Below the pieces are notes generated by a model that had not been told where the DNA came from, did no database searches, and saw only the letters and a program-made list of their open reading frames with translations. A stretch of 34,705 bases of DNA, taken from assembly GCA_003671195.1 (NCBI GenBank), contig QWPJ01000100.1, positions 1 to 34,705 on the forward strand, in the 5' to 3' direction. Position numbers and translations under genes: made by a program. The stretch comes from Planctomycetota bacterium. Its GTDB lineage: Bacteria; Planctomycetota; Planctomycetia; Pirellulales; Pirellulaceae. This document shows, in pieces, positions 1 to 7,410 of the stretch. Position 1 is the stretch's first letter. Every line of letters starts with the position of its first letter.

Positions 1-2316
1 CTCGCCACGACCTTCAACCGACTTCACCGACAAACCAATGAAGGTGGAAGCATCGAGGAGGAGTTTCGACAAGTGTATATCGCCGACCGAACCGTTACGG
101 CTGGAACGGCGTTCCTGGGTCTAACTTTCGAATGCTCGCGCTGCCATGACCATAAATACGATCCGATCGCGCAAAAAGACTTTTACTCGCTAGCCGCTTA
201 TTTCGCCGACATCGATGAACACGGCCTGTATTCGCACTTCACCCGCGCAACGCCCACCCCGGCGCTGGCTCTGTTCTCCCCCGAGGAAACCGCCAAGGAC
301 CAACGGCTCATCGCGGAAATCAAAGCTCGCGAGAAAACTCGGGACGAATGGATCCTCCAACATCGAAACCCAACGACCATCGCGGATACCTCGCCCCCTA
401 AGCCGACTTGGGAGTTCCCTCTCGATGGCTCCGAGCCGGGCATCGCGGGCCAATCGACGAAATTCAACGGAGATGACGCATCCTCGTTTGCACTGAACCT
501 TCCGCATCCGACCGAGCCTGACAAAACCATTCAACGGCAGTTCGGTCGCGAAACTCCCTTGAGCTTCTCCCTGTGGGTCTATCCAGACCACCACGCCCCT
601 CGGGTCATCGTGGCTCATCAATCCGTCGCCGCCGAGGATGCCGCTTTCCGAGGACTGCAACTGGTCCTCGACAACGGTAAGCCTCAATTTTCGTTGATCC
701 ACTTTTGGCCCGGCGATGCGATCCGAGTTGAGGCGACCGAAGCGATCGGAGTCCAGACCTGGACGCACCTAGCTGTCACCTACGATGGTTCCAGTCGCGC
801 CTCTGGAATCCGTCTCTATGTTGATGGCTTGCCCACCGAACTGCAAACGGTCCGCGACCAACTGACGCGCGATTTTCGATACCGTAGCGAATGGGGGGAC
901 TCCAACGCCGGCAGCGTTCAGTTCTCGCTCGGTGCTCGGTTTCGCGACGTTGGGTTTCGCGACGGCAAGATCGATGACCTAAAACTTTTCGACTACGAAC
1001 TGGCCACCCGCGATTTGATGAATTTGTTCCTCGCATCGGCCCCCGAAATCCCCGAACAACGCCGTCAGATGCTGCTTGCAAAGGCATCCACACACTGGGA
1101 AGCCCCCTTGCTCCGCGGTGAGGAAACTTACGATCGATTGACCGAGGAACTTGAGAGCAAACGCAAAGAGCAAAACGATTGGATCTCATCGGTTCGCACC
1201 GTCATGACCATGGCTCCTGCGATCGTCCCCCGCCCGACGCACATCCTCGAACGCGGCGCCTACGATGCTCCCCGAGCTCGCGTAGAACCCCATCCCCCAG
1301 AGCGAGTGTCGGGTTCCTGGAAACGGCCCGACTCGGAGTCCAAACCCGATCGGCTGGAACTCGCACAGTGGATCGTCTCGGATCGAAACCCTCTGACGAG
1401 CCGCGTCGCGGTGAATCGTTGGTGGTCGGTCTTCTTCTCCCGAGGCATTGTCGCTTCGCTCGAAGATTTCGGTAGCCAGGGCGCGGTGCCGACGCACCCG
1501 GAATTGCTCGATTGGCTGGCCAGCGACTTTGTATCGAGCGGATGGGATGTCAAACGGTTCTGCAAGCAGGTTGTCCTGTCGGCAACCTACGGTCAATCGT
1601 CGGTTCCACGCGATCCGAGCTGGGAGTCGATCGATCCGGACAACAAGCTCCTGTTTCACGGCCCTCGCCACCGGCTCTCGGCCGAACAAGTCCGCGATGC
1701 GGCCTTGGCCGTCTCGGGCTTGCTAGTCCCCAAAGTCGGAGGACCGAGCGTGATGCCTTATCAACCCCCCGGAGTATGGGAAGAGGCCGGGACGGGTAAG
1801 TCCTATTCGCAAGCCAAGGGCGAAGGGCTCTATCGCCGCAGCATGTACACCTTTTGGCGACGCACCGCTCCTCCCCCGAGCATGCTCGCCTTCGATGCGA
1901 CGAGTCGTGAGACTTGCACGGCCCGTCGTGAGACGACGACCACTCCGCTTCAAGCCTTGGTATTGCTCAACGACCCTCAGTACATCGAAGCGGCCCGAAA
2001 CGCTGCGCAGATCGTACTTCTTTCCGAGAAGAATTCCGATGCGTCTGGCCCTACCCCCGAAACGCTTAGCAAACGCTTCGAATCCCTGAGCATGCGGATC
2101 CTCAGCCGACGACTTGCCCCTGCCGAATCGAAGATTTTAGAGCAAACGTATCAGGAGCAGCTCGATTACTTTCTAGCCAACCCGCAAGCGGTCCAAGAGT
2201 TCTTGGGAGTCGGGGACTTGAAAATCGACCCGCAGAGCGACGCTACCGATTTGGCCTCCACGGCCGTGGTCGCTGGAATGCTCTTGTGCTTCGACGATTT
2301 CATCATGAAGCGATAG
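1..2316 (+). CDS. PSD1-type protein (DUF1549/DUF1553) with LamG insert, 5'-truncated by window edge
   Basis: The frame is open from base 1, so the gene begins upstream; the GTG at 73 is internal. The first visible residues (NRLHRQTNEGGSIEEEFR, then YIADRT) are the typical DUF1549 core of planctomycete surface/cytochrome-like proteins. A CxxCH haem-type motif (CSRCH) is encoded at 133-147. A concanavalin-like LamG domain follows at about 400-1010 (WEFPLDG to the LKLFDYEL region). DUF1553 occupies the C-terminal half (LAQWIVSDRNPLTSRVAVNR, HPELLDWLASDF, RRSMYTFWRRTAPPPSM, TPLQALVLLNDPQ). Such proteins are exported and abundant in Planctomycetes; a role in polysaccharide use or in a haem-linked process is suggested but unproven. 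The DUF1501 partner often found next to this family is not downstream; an FAH-family gene follows after 12 bases instead. Confidence 0.93.
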   Translation, partial: LATTFNRLHRQTNEGGSIEEEFRQVYIADRTVTAGTAFLGLTFECSRCHDHKYDPIAQKDFYSLAAYFADIDEHGLYSHFTRATPTPALALFSPEETAKDQRLIAEIKAREKTRDEWILQHRNPTTIADTSPPKPTWEFPLDGSEPGIAGQSTKFNGDDASSFALNLPHPTEPDKTIQRQFGRETPLSFSLWVYPDHHAPRVIVAHQSVAAEDAAFRGLQLVLDNGKPQFSLIHFWPGDAIRVEATEAIGVQTWTHLAVTYDGSSRASGIRLYVDGLPTELQTVRDQLTRDFRYRSEWGDSNAGSVQFSLGARFRDVGFRDGKIDDLKLFDYELATRDLMNLFLASAPEIPEQRRQMLLAKASTHWEAPLLRGEETYDRLTEELESKRKEQNDWISSVRTVMTMAPAIVPRPTHILERGAYDAPRARVEPHPPERVSGSWKRPDSESKPDRLELAQWIVSDRNPLTSRVAVNRWWSVFFSRGIVASLEDFGSQGAVPTHPELLDWLASDFVSSGWDVKRFCKQVVLSATYGQSSVPRDPSWESIDPDNKLLFHGPRHRLSAEQVRDAALAVSGLLVPKVGGPSVMPYQPPGVWEEAGTGKSYSQAKGEGLYRRSMYTFWRRTAPPPSMLAFDATSRETCTARRETTTTPLQALVLLNDPQYIEAARNAAQIVLLSEKNSDASGPTPETLSKRFESLSMRILSRRLAPAESKILEQTYQEQLDYFLANPQAVQEFLGVGDLKIDPQSDATDLASTAVVAGMLLCFDDFIMKR

Positions 2317-2328
2317 GGGTAATTTCCG

Positions 2329-3078
2329 ATGGAACCGACGATGGAACCGACCACCGATGTACCGAAAATTCGCACGATCCGCGATTTCTATGCCTTCGAA
2401 CAGCACGTGCGGACCTGCCGATCCCAACGCGGATTGGACATGGTCCCTCAATGGTACGAGATCCCGGTTTTTTACTTCTCGAACCCCAATTCTATCCTCG
2501 GGCATGGCGATCTGGTCATTCCTCCTCGCGGGACCCTCGAACTGGATTTCGAACTCGAAATCGCCCTGATGGTAGGACACGAAGCGATCGATCTGCCGGC
2601 CGATGACTCGGCGATGGACTGCATCTGCGCAATGACGATCTACAACGATTGGTCGGCCAGGGATCTGCAACGGCAGGAGATGGCCGTCGGATTGGGGCCG
2701 GCCAAAGGCAAGGATTTCGCCAATGCGTTTGGTCCTCGATGGGTTCCAATCGCATCGCTGATGGACCGCTACGACCAAGGTCGATTCGACTTGGTCATGA
2801 CCGCCGAAATCAACGGCAAGGAGGTTTCACGCGGGAACGCCAACTCGATGTACTGGACCTGGCCCCAGATCCTGGCCCATGCTAGCCGGGATACCAAACT
2901 CATGCCGGGCGATGTGATCGGCTCGGGCACCGTCGGGACCGGGTGCATCTTGGAACTTACTCCTGAGAAAACAGGGGGATGGTTGCACCCCGGCGACCGA
3001 GTCAGCTTGTTCGTCGAGCGATTGGGCGAATTGGAAAACTCGGTGGGTTATCCCGTACCTTTACCCTCTAGGAAATAA
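2329..3078 (+). CDS. Fumarylacetoacetate hydrolase family protein
   Basis: This 249-residue protein has the FAH C-terminal fold. It contains the metal-binding E-x-E segment (ELDFELEIALMVG), the family signature YNDWSARDLQ, KGKDFANAFGPRW, and a C-terminal GDVIGSGTVGTG. The family hydrolyses C-C bonds of acylpyruvates such as fumarylacetoacetate, using Mg2+ or Mn2+. The length fits the short FAHD/acylpyruvase branch rather than the ~420-residue eukaryotic-type fumarylacetoacetase. The neighbouring homogentisate dioxygenase gene starts 3 bases after this stop, which makes fumarylacetoacetate or maleylacetoacetate a reasonable substrate; that is inference from context. The start is placed at 2329, with AGGGGT at 2315-2320 as ribosome site. 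A second in-frame ATG at 2341 is an alternative, because the first 12 bases are nearly repeated (ATGGAACCGACG / ATGGAACCGACC). Confidence 0.92.
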   Translation: MEPTMEPTTDVPKIRTIRDFYAFEQHVRTCRSQRGLDMVPQWYEIPVFYFSNPNSILGHGDLVIPPRGTLELDFELEIALMVGHEAIDLPADDSAMDCICAMTIYNDWSARDLQRQEMAVGLGPAKGKDFANAFGPRWVPIASLMDRYDQGRFDLVMTAEINGKEVSRGNANSMYWTWPQILAHASRDTKLMPGDVIGSGTVGTGCILELTPEKTGGWLHPGDRVSLFVERLGELENSVGYPVPLPSRK

Positions 3079-3081
3079 TCG

Positions 3082-4248
3082 ATGCCTCAGTATTTGCAAC
3101 GTGGTTCGATCCCACCCAAGCGGCATATCGCTCACCGAACGACTCCTGGGTATCAAGGCGAAGGAATCTTCTACGAAGAGGTGATTTCAACCGAAGGCTT
3201 CCACAGAGCCTACAGCATCGCGTATCACCTTAGACCTCCGACTCGGGTATCGGCCATCAGTGCCATGCCACCGAAGCCTGTGGCCATGGCCGAGCCGGAT
3301 GCCCTGCGGCACATCCATCTGAAGACCTCAAAAATCATGCGGGTCCAAGACGCGATCCATGGACGGTTGCCTTTGTTTCAAAACGCCGATGTCCGAATCA
3401 CTCGCTCCCGACCTGCACTCGAACAAGAGTTCTTTTATCGCAACACACTCCAAGACGAACTGTGGTTTGTTCGATCCGGGACCGGACGACTCTTGAGCAT
3501 GTTCGGAGCGGTCCCTTTCCGGGATCTCGACTACTTGGTGATCCCTCGATGCACGACCTTCAAGGTCGAATTCGATGCGATCGACCAAACCGATTTGCTG
3601 ATCGTCGAGTCCAAAGGGACGATCGGTTTTCCGAGTCGCTACATGAACCCGGACGGTCAGTTCCGCTTGGGTGCTCCGTTCTGCGAACGGGACTTGCGAG
3701 GCCCTCAATGGGTCGAGCCGGTCGACTCCGAAGGTTCCTACGTCGTTGAACTGCGCGATGGAGATCGGTGGACCCAATACATCCTCGGGAATCATCCGTT
3801 CGATGTCGTCGGATGGGATGGCCTTGTCTATCCATTCGCCTTCAACGCTCTGGATTTCGAGCCGATTACCGGGATGGTCCATCAACCTCCCCCCATCCAT
3901 CAAACGTTCCAAACCGACGGGTTCGTCGTATGCACCTTTGCACCTCGGATGCTCGATACCCATCCTGAGGCCATCAAGGTCCCTTATGCGCACAGCAATG
4001 TCGAATCGGACGAACTGCTTTACTACGTGGCCGGTCAGTTCGGGAGTCGGCGCGGTGTCGAACTCGATTCGATCACCTTGCACCCGCACGGGATCCCCCA
4101 TGGCCCCCACCCAGGTACGATCGCCGCGAGTCGCGATGCGAAGCGGACCGACGAATTGGCGGTGATGATCGATACCTTTCGACCCCTGCATCGAACCGAA
4201 GCATCCTTGGCTTTGGATGATCCAAGCTATCCGTTTTCCTGGATCTAA
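3082..4248 (+). CDS. hmgA: Homogentisate 1,2-dioxygenase
   Basis: A 388-residue protein of the short bacterial homogentisate dioxygenase type. The start (MPQYLQRGSIPPKRH) and the segment EEVISTEGFHRAYSIAYHL are characteristic. Cupin metal ligands are expected in YAHSNVESDELLYY and in LHPHGIPHGPHPG near the C-terminus. The enzyme opens the ring of homogentisate with O2 and Fe(II) to give maleylacetoacetate, a step of tyrosine and phenylalanine breakdown in the cytoplasm. The gene starts 3 bases after the FAH-family stop, so the two are almost surely cotranscribed and perform consecutive ring-cleavage steps. No 4-hydroxyphenylpyruvate dioxygenase or maleylacetoacetate isomerase gene is in the window. 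Confidence 0.92.
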   Translation: MPQYLQRGSIPPKRHIAHRTTPGYQGEGIFYEEVISTEGFHRAYSIAYHLRPPTRVSAISAMPPKPVAMAEPDALRHIHLKTSKIMRVQDAIHGRLPLFQNADVRITRSRPALEQEFFYRNTLQDELWFVRSGTGRLLSMFGAVPFRDLDYLVIPRCTTFKVEFDAIDQTDLLIVESKGTIGFPSRYMNPDGQFRLGAPFCERDLRGPQWVEPVDSEGSYVVELRDGDRWTQYILGNHPFDVVGWDGLVYPFAFNALDFEPITGMVHQPPPIHQTFQTDGFVVCTFAPRMLDTHPEAIKVPYAHSNVESDELLYYVAGQFGSRRGVELDSITLHPHGIPHGPHPGTIAASRDAKRTDELAVMIDTFRPLHRTEASLALDDPSYPFSWI

Positions 4249-4576
4249 TCGATCGTGCCTCGCATCGGATTTCATCGTACTCGTACTCGATGGCTGTTCT
4301 AACTGCAGCGATGTCGATCGTTGATCGAGGCGGTTCGCGGTAACTTGCGGACCAATAGGTCGGATTGCTATACTGGACCGATTCGAGTACGAGTACGAGT
4401 ACCGCGATGCTGAGTACGAGTACGAGAACAAGCACGAACAAAGCATTGGACCTAAGTGCTCGATCGAGCGTTTTTGATTTGTGTAAAGTCCCCTCATCGC
4501 ACTCGGTCAACGCGAGTCGATAGCCTGAGCAGCCTCCCTGTTTTCCGACGATCCGGTTTCCCCTACGGACTACTTT
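4249..4576. repeat. Intergenic region with GTACTC-type inverted and direct repeats
   Basis: This 328-base gap holds no convincing gene. A 16-base arm TCGTACTCGTACTCGA at 4275-4290 has its exact reverse complement at 4383-4398, and a third GAGTACGAGTACGAG copy lies at 4412-4426. The arms are 92 bases apart, so a long-range hairpin is possible. The repeat is built from the hexamer GTACTC. Its position between hmgA and the flavin-reductase gene, partly in the latter's probable leader, allows a role as terminator, regulator or simple repeat; the sequence does not decide between them. Confidence 0.75.
4345..4374 (+). promoter_or_regulatory. Candidate sigma-70-type promoter for flavin-reductase gene
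   Basis: TTGCGG at 4345-4350 and TATACT at 4369-4374 are separated by 18 bases. The -10 element matches the consensus in 5 of 6 positions. Transcription would start near 4381, at the edge of the GTACTC repeats, leaving a leader of about 195 bases before the ATG at 4577. Motif match only. Confidence 0.4.
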
Positions 4577-5185
4577 ATGCAAATTGAAATATCAAAAATC
4601 CCCGTCCAAGAAGCGTATCAATGGATGGTCTCCTTGGTCGCCCCGCGACCGATCGCTTGGGTCACGACGTTGTCCTCGACGGGTGTCGTGAACTTGGCTC
4701 CGTTCAGTTTTTTCAATGTCTTTGGTGCCAACCCTCCGGTGGTGGTTTTCTCGCCGACGCTCAAGCGGGATTCGACCAAGAAGGACACGCTGATCCATAT
4801 CGAGCATCACGGGGAATTCGTCATTCATGGATCGACCGAACCGGATATCGAGGCGATCAACGCTTCGAGCGCCTCATTCCCCCCGGAACAAAGCGAGGTC
4901 GCAGCGCTTGGGATACAGACCGTCCCTAGCGTTCTGGTGAAGGTCCCTCGGTTGGCTGATGCTCCCTTTGCGCTAGAATGCCGACTGCGTCAGATCGTTC
5001 CGGTAGGAGATGGTCCAATCGCAGCGAACTTGATCATCGGCGATGTCGTGATGATGCATATCGATCCTAGAATTCTCGATAACGACGGGAAAGTCGACCC
5101 GAGGCGTCTGCGATCCGTTGCCCGTTTAGGGGGTGAACACTGGTGCCGTAGCACCGATCTGTTTCAAATGGTTCGGCCAGGATAG
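4577..5185 (+). CDS. Flavin reductase family protein (FMN-binding split barrel)
   Basis: A 202-residue protein with the flavin-reductase-like split-barrel fold: SLVAPRPIAWVTTLSSTGVVNLAPFSFFNVF followed by PPVVVFSP is the standard FMN-binding N-terminal pattern (shown here as overlapping pieces of one run), and LIIGDVVMMHID is the usual C-terminal strand. Members use flavin either as a bound cofactor or as a substrate reduced with NAD(P)H for partner monooxygenases. No monooxygenase partner is adjacent. It lies in the same direction as the hmgA pair but 328 bases away with its own candidate promoter, so cotranscription is uncertain. Substrate and partner are unknown. Confidence 0.85.
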   Translation: MQIEISKIPVQEAYQWMVSLVAPRPIAWVTTLSSTGVVNLAPFSFFNVFGANPPVVVFSPTLKRDSTKKDTLIHIEHHGEFVIHGSTEPDIEAINASSASFPPEQSEVAALGIQTVPSVLVKVPRLADAPFALECRLRQIVPVGDGPIAANLIIGDVVMMHIDPRILDNDGKVDPRRLRSVARLGGEHWCRSTDLFQMVRPG

Positions 5186-5215
5186 CTAACGCCACTTGAG
5201 TTCGCCGCAGGCGCA

Positions 5216-5245
5216 ATTTCGTTTAACCCGCAGCCAACGGCGAGG
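5216..5245 (+). repeat. Dispersed 30-bp repeat, copy 1
   Basis: Contains CGTTTAACCCGCAGCCAACG and matches the reverse complement of 26954-26983 at 29 of 30 bases (C/T at one site). It lies just beyond the stop of the flavin-reductase gene. Confidence 0.85.
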
Positions 5246-5300
5246 AAGTTGCTAGTACAAGGCTGAGAGAGATAGCGGGTGCTTGGTGGGATAAGAGAGC

Positions 5301-5355
5301 GAAACACAGAGGCACCGAGGGCACGGAGAGGAAAACCAGAGGCACCGAGAGAAAG
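5301..5355 (+). repeat. CAGAGGCACCGAG-type repeat
   Basis: The 13-mer CAGAGGCACCGAG occurs at 5307-5319 and 5337-5349, with a related GGCACGGAG between them. I recognise this purine-rich ACAGAGGCAC-type sequence as one that recurs in intergenic regions of many unrelated bacterial genomes; its function is not known to me. Confidence 0.6.
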
Positions 5356-5425
5356 CGTGAGTTTAGCCGCGCAATCCGGTGGCTTACGCACTAATGGCAG
5401 AGAAGTGTCGCCCTCTGGGCTAAAA

Positions 5426-5462
5426 TCCAAACAGCCAGGATCTCTACGGGAGATCCACTACC
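5426..5462 (+). repeat. Hairpin repeat, copy 1
   Basis: TCCAAACAGCC, then a stem-loop GGATCTC-TACGG-GAGATCC, then ACTACC. It is nearly identical to 5502-5537 (one extra A and one A/G change). The 7-bp stem is kept in both copies, with the differences in flank and loop. Confidence 0.8.
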
Positions 5463-5492
5463 TTTGCGTCTTTGCGCCCTTGCGTCTTTGCG
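5462..5492 (+). repeat. CTTTGCGTCTTTGCGC-type repeat
   Basis: A run of CTTTGCGT / CTTTGCGC / CCTTGCGT units, sandwiched between the two hairpin repeats. Its complement (CGCAAAGACGCAAAG) is another sequence I recognise as widespread in bacterial intergenic DNA. Confidence 0.65.
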
Positions 5493-5501
5493 TTCTCTTC
5501 T

Positions 5502-5537
5502 TCCAAACAGCCGGATCTCTGCGGGAGATCCACTACC
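5502..5537 (+). repeat. Hairpin repeat, copy 2
   Basis: Same element as at 5426-5462, with stem-loop GGATCTC-TGCGG-GAGATCC. It lies 20 bases beyond the 3' end of apbE and could act on its mRNA, although there is no T-run typical of an intrinsic terminator. Confidence 0.8.
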
Positions 5538-5557
5538 AAAATGACGTTCCTAGGTCT

Positions 5558-6523
5558 CTACTTTTCAGTCAAGAGCCTAGAGAAACGAATCGAGGAACGC
5601 TGCCCCGGATCGCTCGTCGCGTCGCAGTACAAGAGAACCGCTTGATCGATCGGAAGCGTTTCGAATCGCTGGGAACTTGCGGCTCGCCCCAACACGCTCA
5701 ATGCCGTGGCCGCCGCATCGGCATCGATCGCCGTCGATGCAATCGCTGTACAGCTTTGATGATTCGTCAGCGGTTCCCCCGTTCGAGGGTCTATCAGGTG
5801 GCTGTAAGTCACCCCGTCGAGCACCAGCGATTGATTGCGATCGCCCGAAGTGGTCAACGAGCAATTCGCCAGCGACAACTCCATGATCGCAGGATCGGTC
5901 TTTTCCAGTCCGGCGACTTGGACCCGCCAACCCTCTTTTCCTAATGGGGCTTGTCCGAGTCGGATATCGCCACCGATGTCGATCAGGAATGCCTTGCATC
6001 CGGCGAGGATCATCCGATCGGTGAGCGAATCGATGATGTATCCGGTTGCGATTCCCGATAGGTCCAGAACCAGTCCGTGTCGATGGACGGTCAGAAAGTA
6101 TCTTTCAACTGGGGCCTCAGGATCCTGCATTGCCGTGCATTCGACGTGGTTCCAGCCGCTTCGCTCCAGAGCCTCTTTGCGTTCGGCTTGGGCTGGCAAT
6201 CTGCGATTACCACGAGCTTGTTTCCAAAGCTCGAACAGTGCGCCGCAAGTGATATCGAAAACGCCTGAGGAAAGCGCATGCCAACGGCGAGAATGCTCGA
6301 TGGCTCGATAAAGGTCCGCCGAAATCTCCGTGCGAGTGCCACAACGGGCATTGAGTTTCGAGATTTCGCTCGCAGGAGAGTAATTGTTGAAGATCGGGAT
6401 CAAGCGTTCGATTTCGCTCAAGCCCACGTCGATCCAACGCTCTGCGATGGTCTGCGTTGGAGCGATCACGACGAATTTGAGAATTGTCCCCATCGTCGGG
6501 GTTGAGTATTCAAATCTTTCCAT
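5558..6523 (-). CDS. apbE: FAD:protein FMN transferase (ApbE family)
   Basis: A 321-residue protein with the ApbE motifs in order: PTMGT at the N-terminus, FNNYSPASEISKLN, SGVFDITCGALFELW, VLDLSGIATGYIID, IDIGGDIR, SLTTSGD, HLIDPRTGEPL and DADAAATALSVLG. The family attaches FMN covalently to Thr or Ser of target flavoproteins using FAD and Mg2+. Many ApbE proteins are lipoproteins; this one has no signal peptide or lipobox before PTMGT, so it may act in the cytoplasm or rely on a missed upstream start. The usual GIAKGY lysine is Thr here. It starts 26 bases after the trmB stop and is probably cotranscribed. No Nqr, Rnf or other obvious FMN-acceptor gene is in the window. Confidence 0.92.
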   Translation of the reverse strand: MERFEYSTPTMGTILKFVVIAPTQTIAERWIDVGLSEIERLIPIFNNYSPASEISKLNARCGTRTEISADLYRAIEHSRRWHALSSGVFDITCGALFELWKQARGNRRLPAQAERKEALERSGWNHVECTAMQDPEAPVERYFLTVHRHGLVLDLSGIATGYIIDSLTDRMILAGCKAFLIDIGGDIRLGQAPLGKEGWRVQVAGLEKTDPAIMELSLANCSLTTSGDRNQSLVLDGVTYSHLIDPRTGEPLTNHQSCTAIASTAIDADAAATALSVLGRAASSQRFETLPIDQAVLLYCDATSDPGQRSSIRFSRLLTEK

Positions 6524-6549
6524 GATTCAGCCCACGAACATTCGTCCCA

Positions 6550-7197
6550 TTAAACATTTCGCACGAAACGGGCTCGGTAGACCGGCAGACCGTTGAGTCG
6601 GGTCCGTCGTTCGAAATGGGTACGGTAGTCCATCGAGTGCGTGCTGGTCGGCTCCGGGATGTAGTGTGGTCCGCTCATGGAGGTCAGCTCGACGATTCGA
6701 GGAACGGCGATTTCATAATAATCAAGCACATCGGTCCAAAAGTGGAGCTCCCCGTGAGGCTTCAACACCCGCTCGATGTGCACGATGGTTTCATCGGACA
6801 AAACCCGTCGCTTCTTGTGCTTGGCTTTCCACCATGGGTCAGGAAAGTAAACGTGCACCGCGACGAGCGATTCATCGGGAACTTCTGTCGCGATGACCCG
6901 AGTCGCATCGCTTGCGATAAAGACCGCATTTTGAATCTTCAGCCGCTCGAGCTTGGTTTGCGCCTCGCGGGCGTATTTGGCTGCAAGCTCCAGGCCGATG
7001 AAAAATCGACTCGGATCGGACTTTGCCGCATTGGTCAGAAAAAGCCCCTTGCCCGATCCGATCTCCAGCTCGATCGGCAGCGGAGTCGCGATCGCTTGGC
7101 CAAATCGAACCTCATCGATCGGTTCGCGAAAAGTCCGATCCAAAGACTCTTGCTCCGGTAAATCGTTCAAGGGTGAGTCTTGGTCGATCGATTCCAT
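6550..7197 (-). CDS. trmB: tRNA (guanine-N7-)-methyltransferase
   Basis: A 215-residue TrmB. The SAM-binding motif I is ELEIGSGKGLF, the family hallmark VYFPDPWWKAKHKKRR follows, and the C-terminal THFERR segment matches the tRNA-binding and catalytic end of the family. The enzyme makes m7G46 in the variable loop of many tRNAs. It is the first gene of a probable two-gene transcript with apbE. The divergent gap to the Gfo/Idh/MocA gene is about 210 bases. Confidence 0.95.
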   Translation of the reverse strand: MESIDQDSPLNDLPEQESLDRTFREPIDEVRFGQAIATPLPIELEIGSGKGLFLTNAAKSDPSRFFIGLELAAKYAREAQTKLERLKIQNAVFIASDATRVIATEVPDESLVAVHVYFPDPWWKAKHKKRRVLSDETIVHIERVLKPHGELHFWTDVLDYYEIAVPRIVELTSMSGPHYIPEPTSTHSMDYRTHFERRTRLNGLPVYRARFVRNV

Positions 7198-7410
7198 CTC
7201 GATGGTCTTCGGGTAAAAAAGGCTTTGGTTTGAGACGATTTTCAGGACAGTAGAGGCTTGGGTTCGGGCGAATTTCCACCTTGGATTCTCTTTTGCTCTG
7301 TTGCATGCGAAAATCCTTGGGTTATAAACGAAGCCCGTTTGCTACCTTGGTTTCCCTCCAAGATACGCCGTCCCTCCTATTTCGTCACCCCTACCCGAGT
7401 GATTCCTTCC

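Larger units (their letters stand above)
5186..5557. repeat. Repeat-rich gene-free region
   Basis: No gene is supported here. Four repeat types lie side by side: a dispersed element at 5216-5245 with an inverted copy near 26954-26983; two copies of CAGAGGCACCGAG at 5307-5319 and 5337-5349; a CTTTGCGT/CTTTGCGC array at 5462-5492; and two copies of a ~36-base hairpin repeat at 5426-5462 and 5502-5537. An open frame exists at 5279-5944 on the + strand, but it runs through repeats and then antisense through apbE, so it is not accepted. Confidence 0.85.

Noticed and set aside
3328..4497. 389-codon minus-strand open frame opposite hmgA
   Set aside because: Antisense to homogentisate dioxygenase and extends into the GTACTC repeats.
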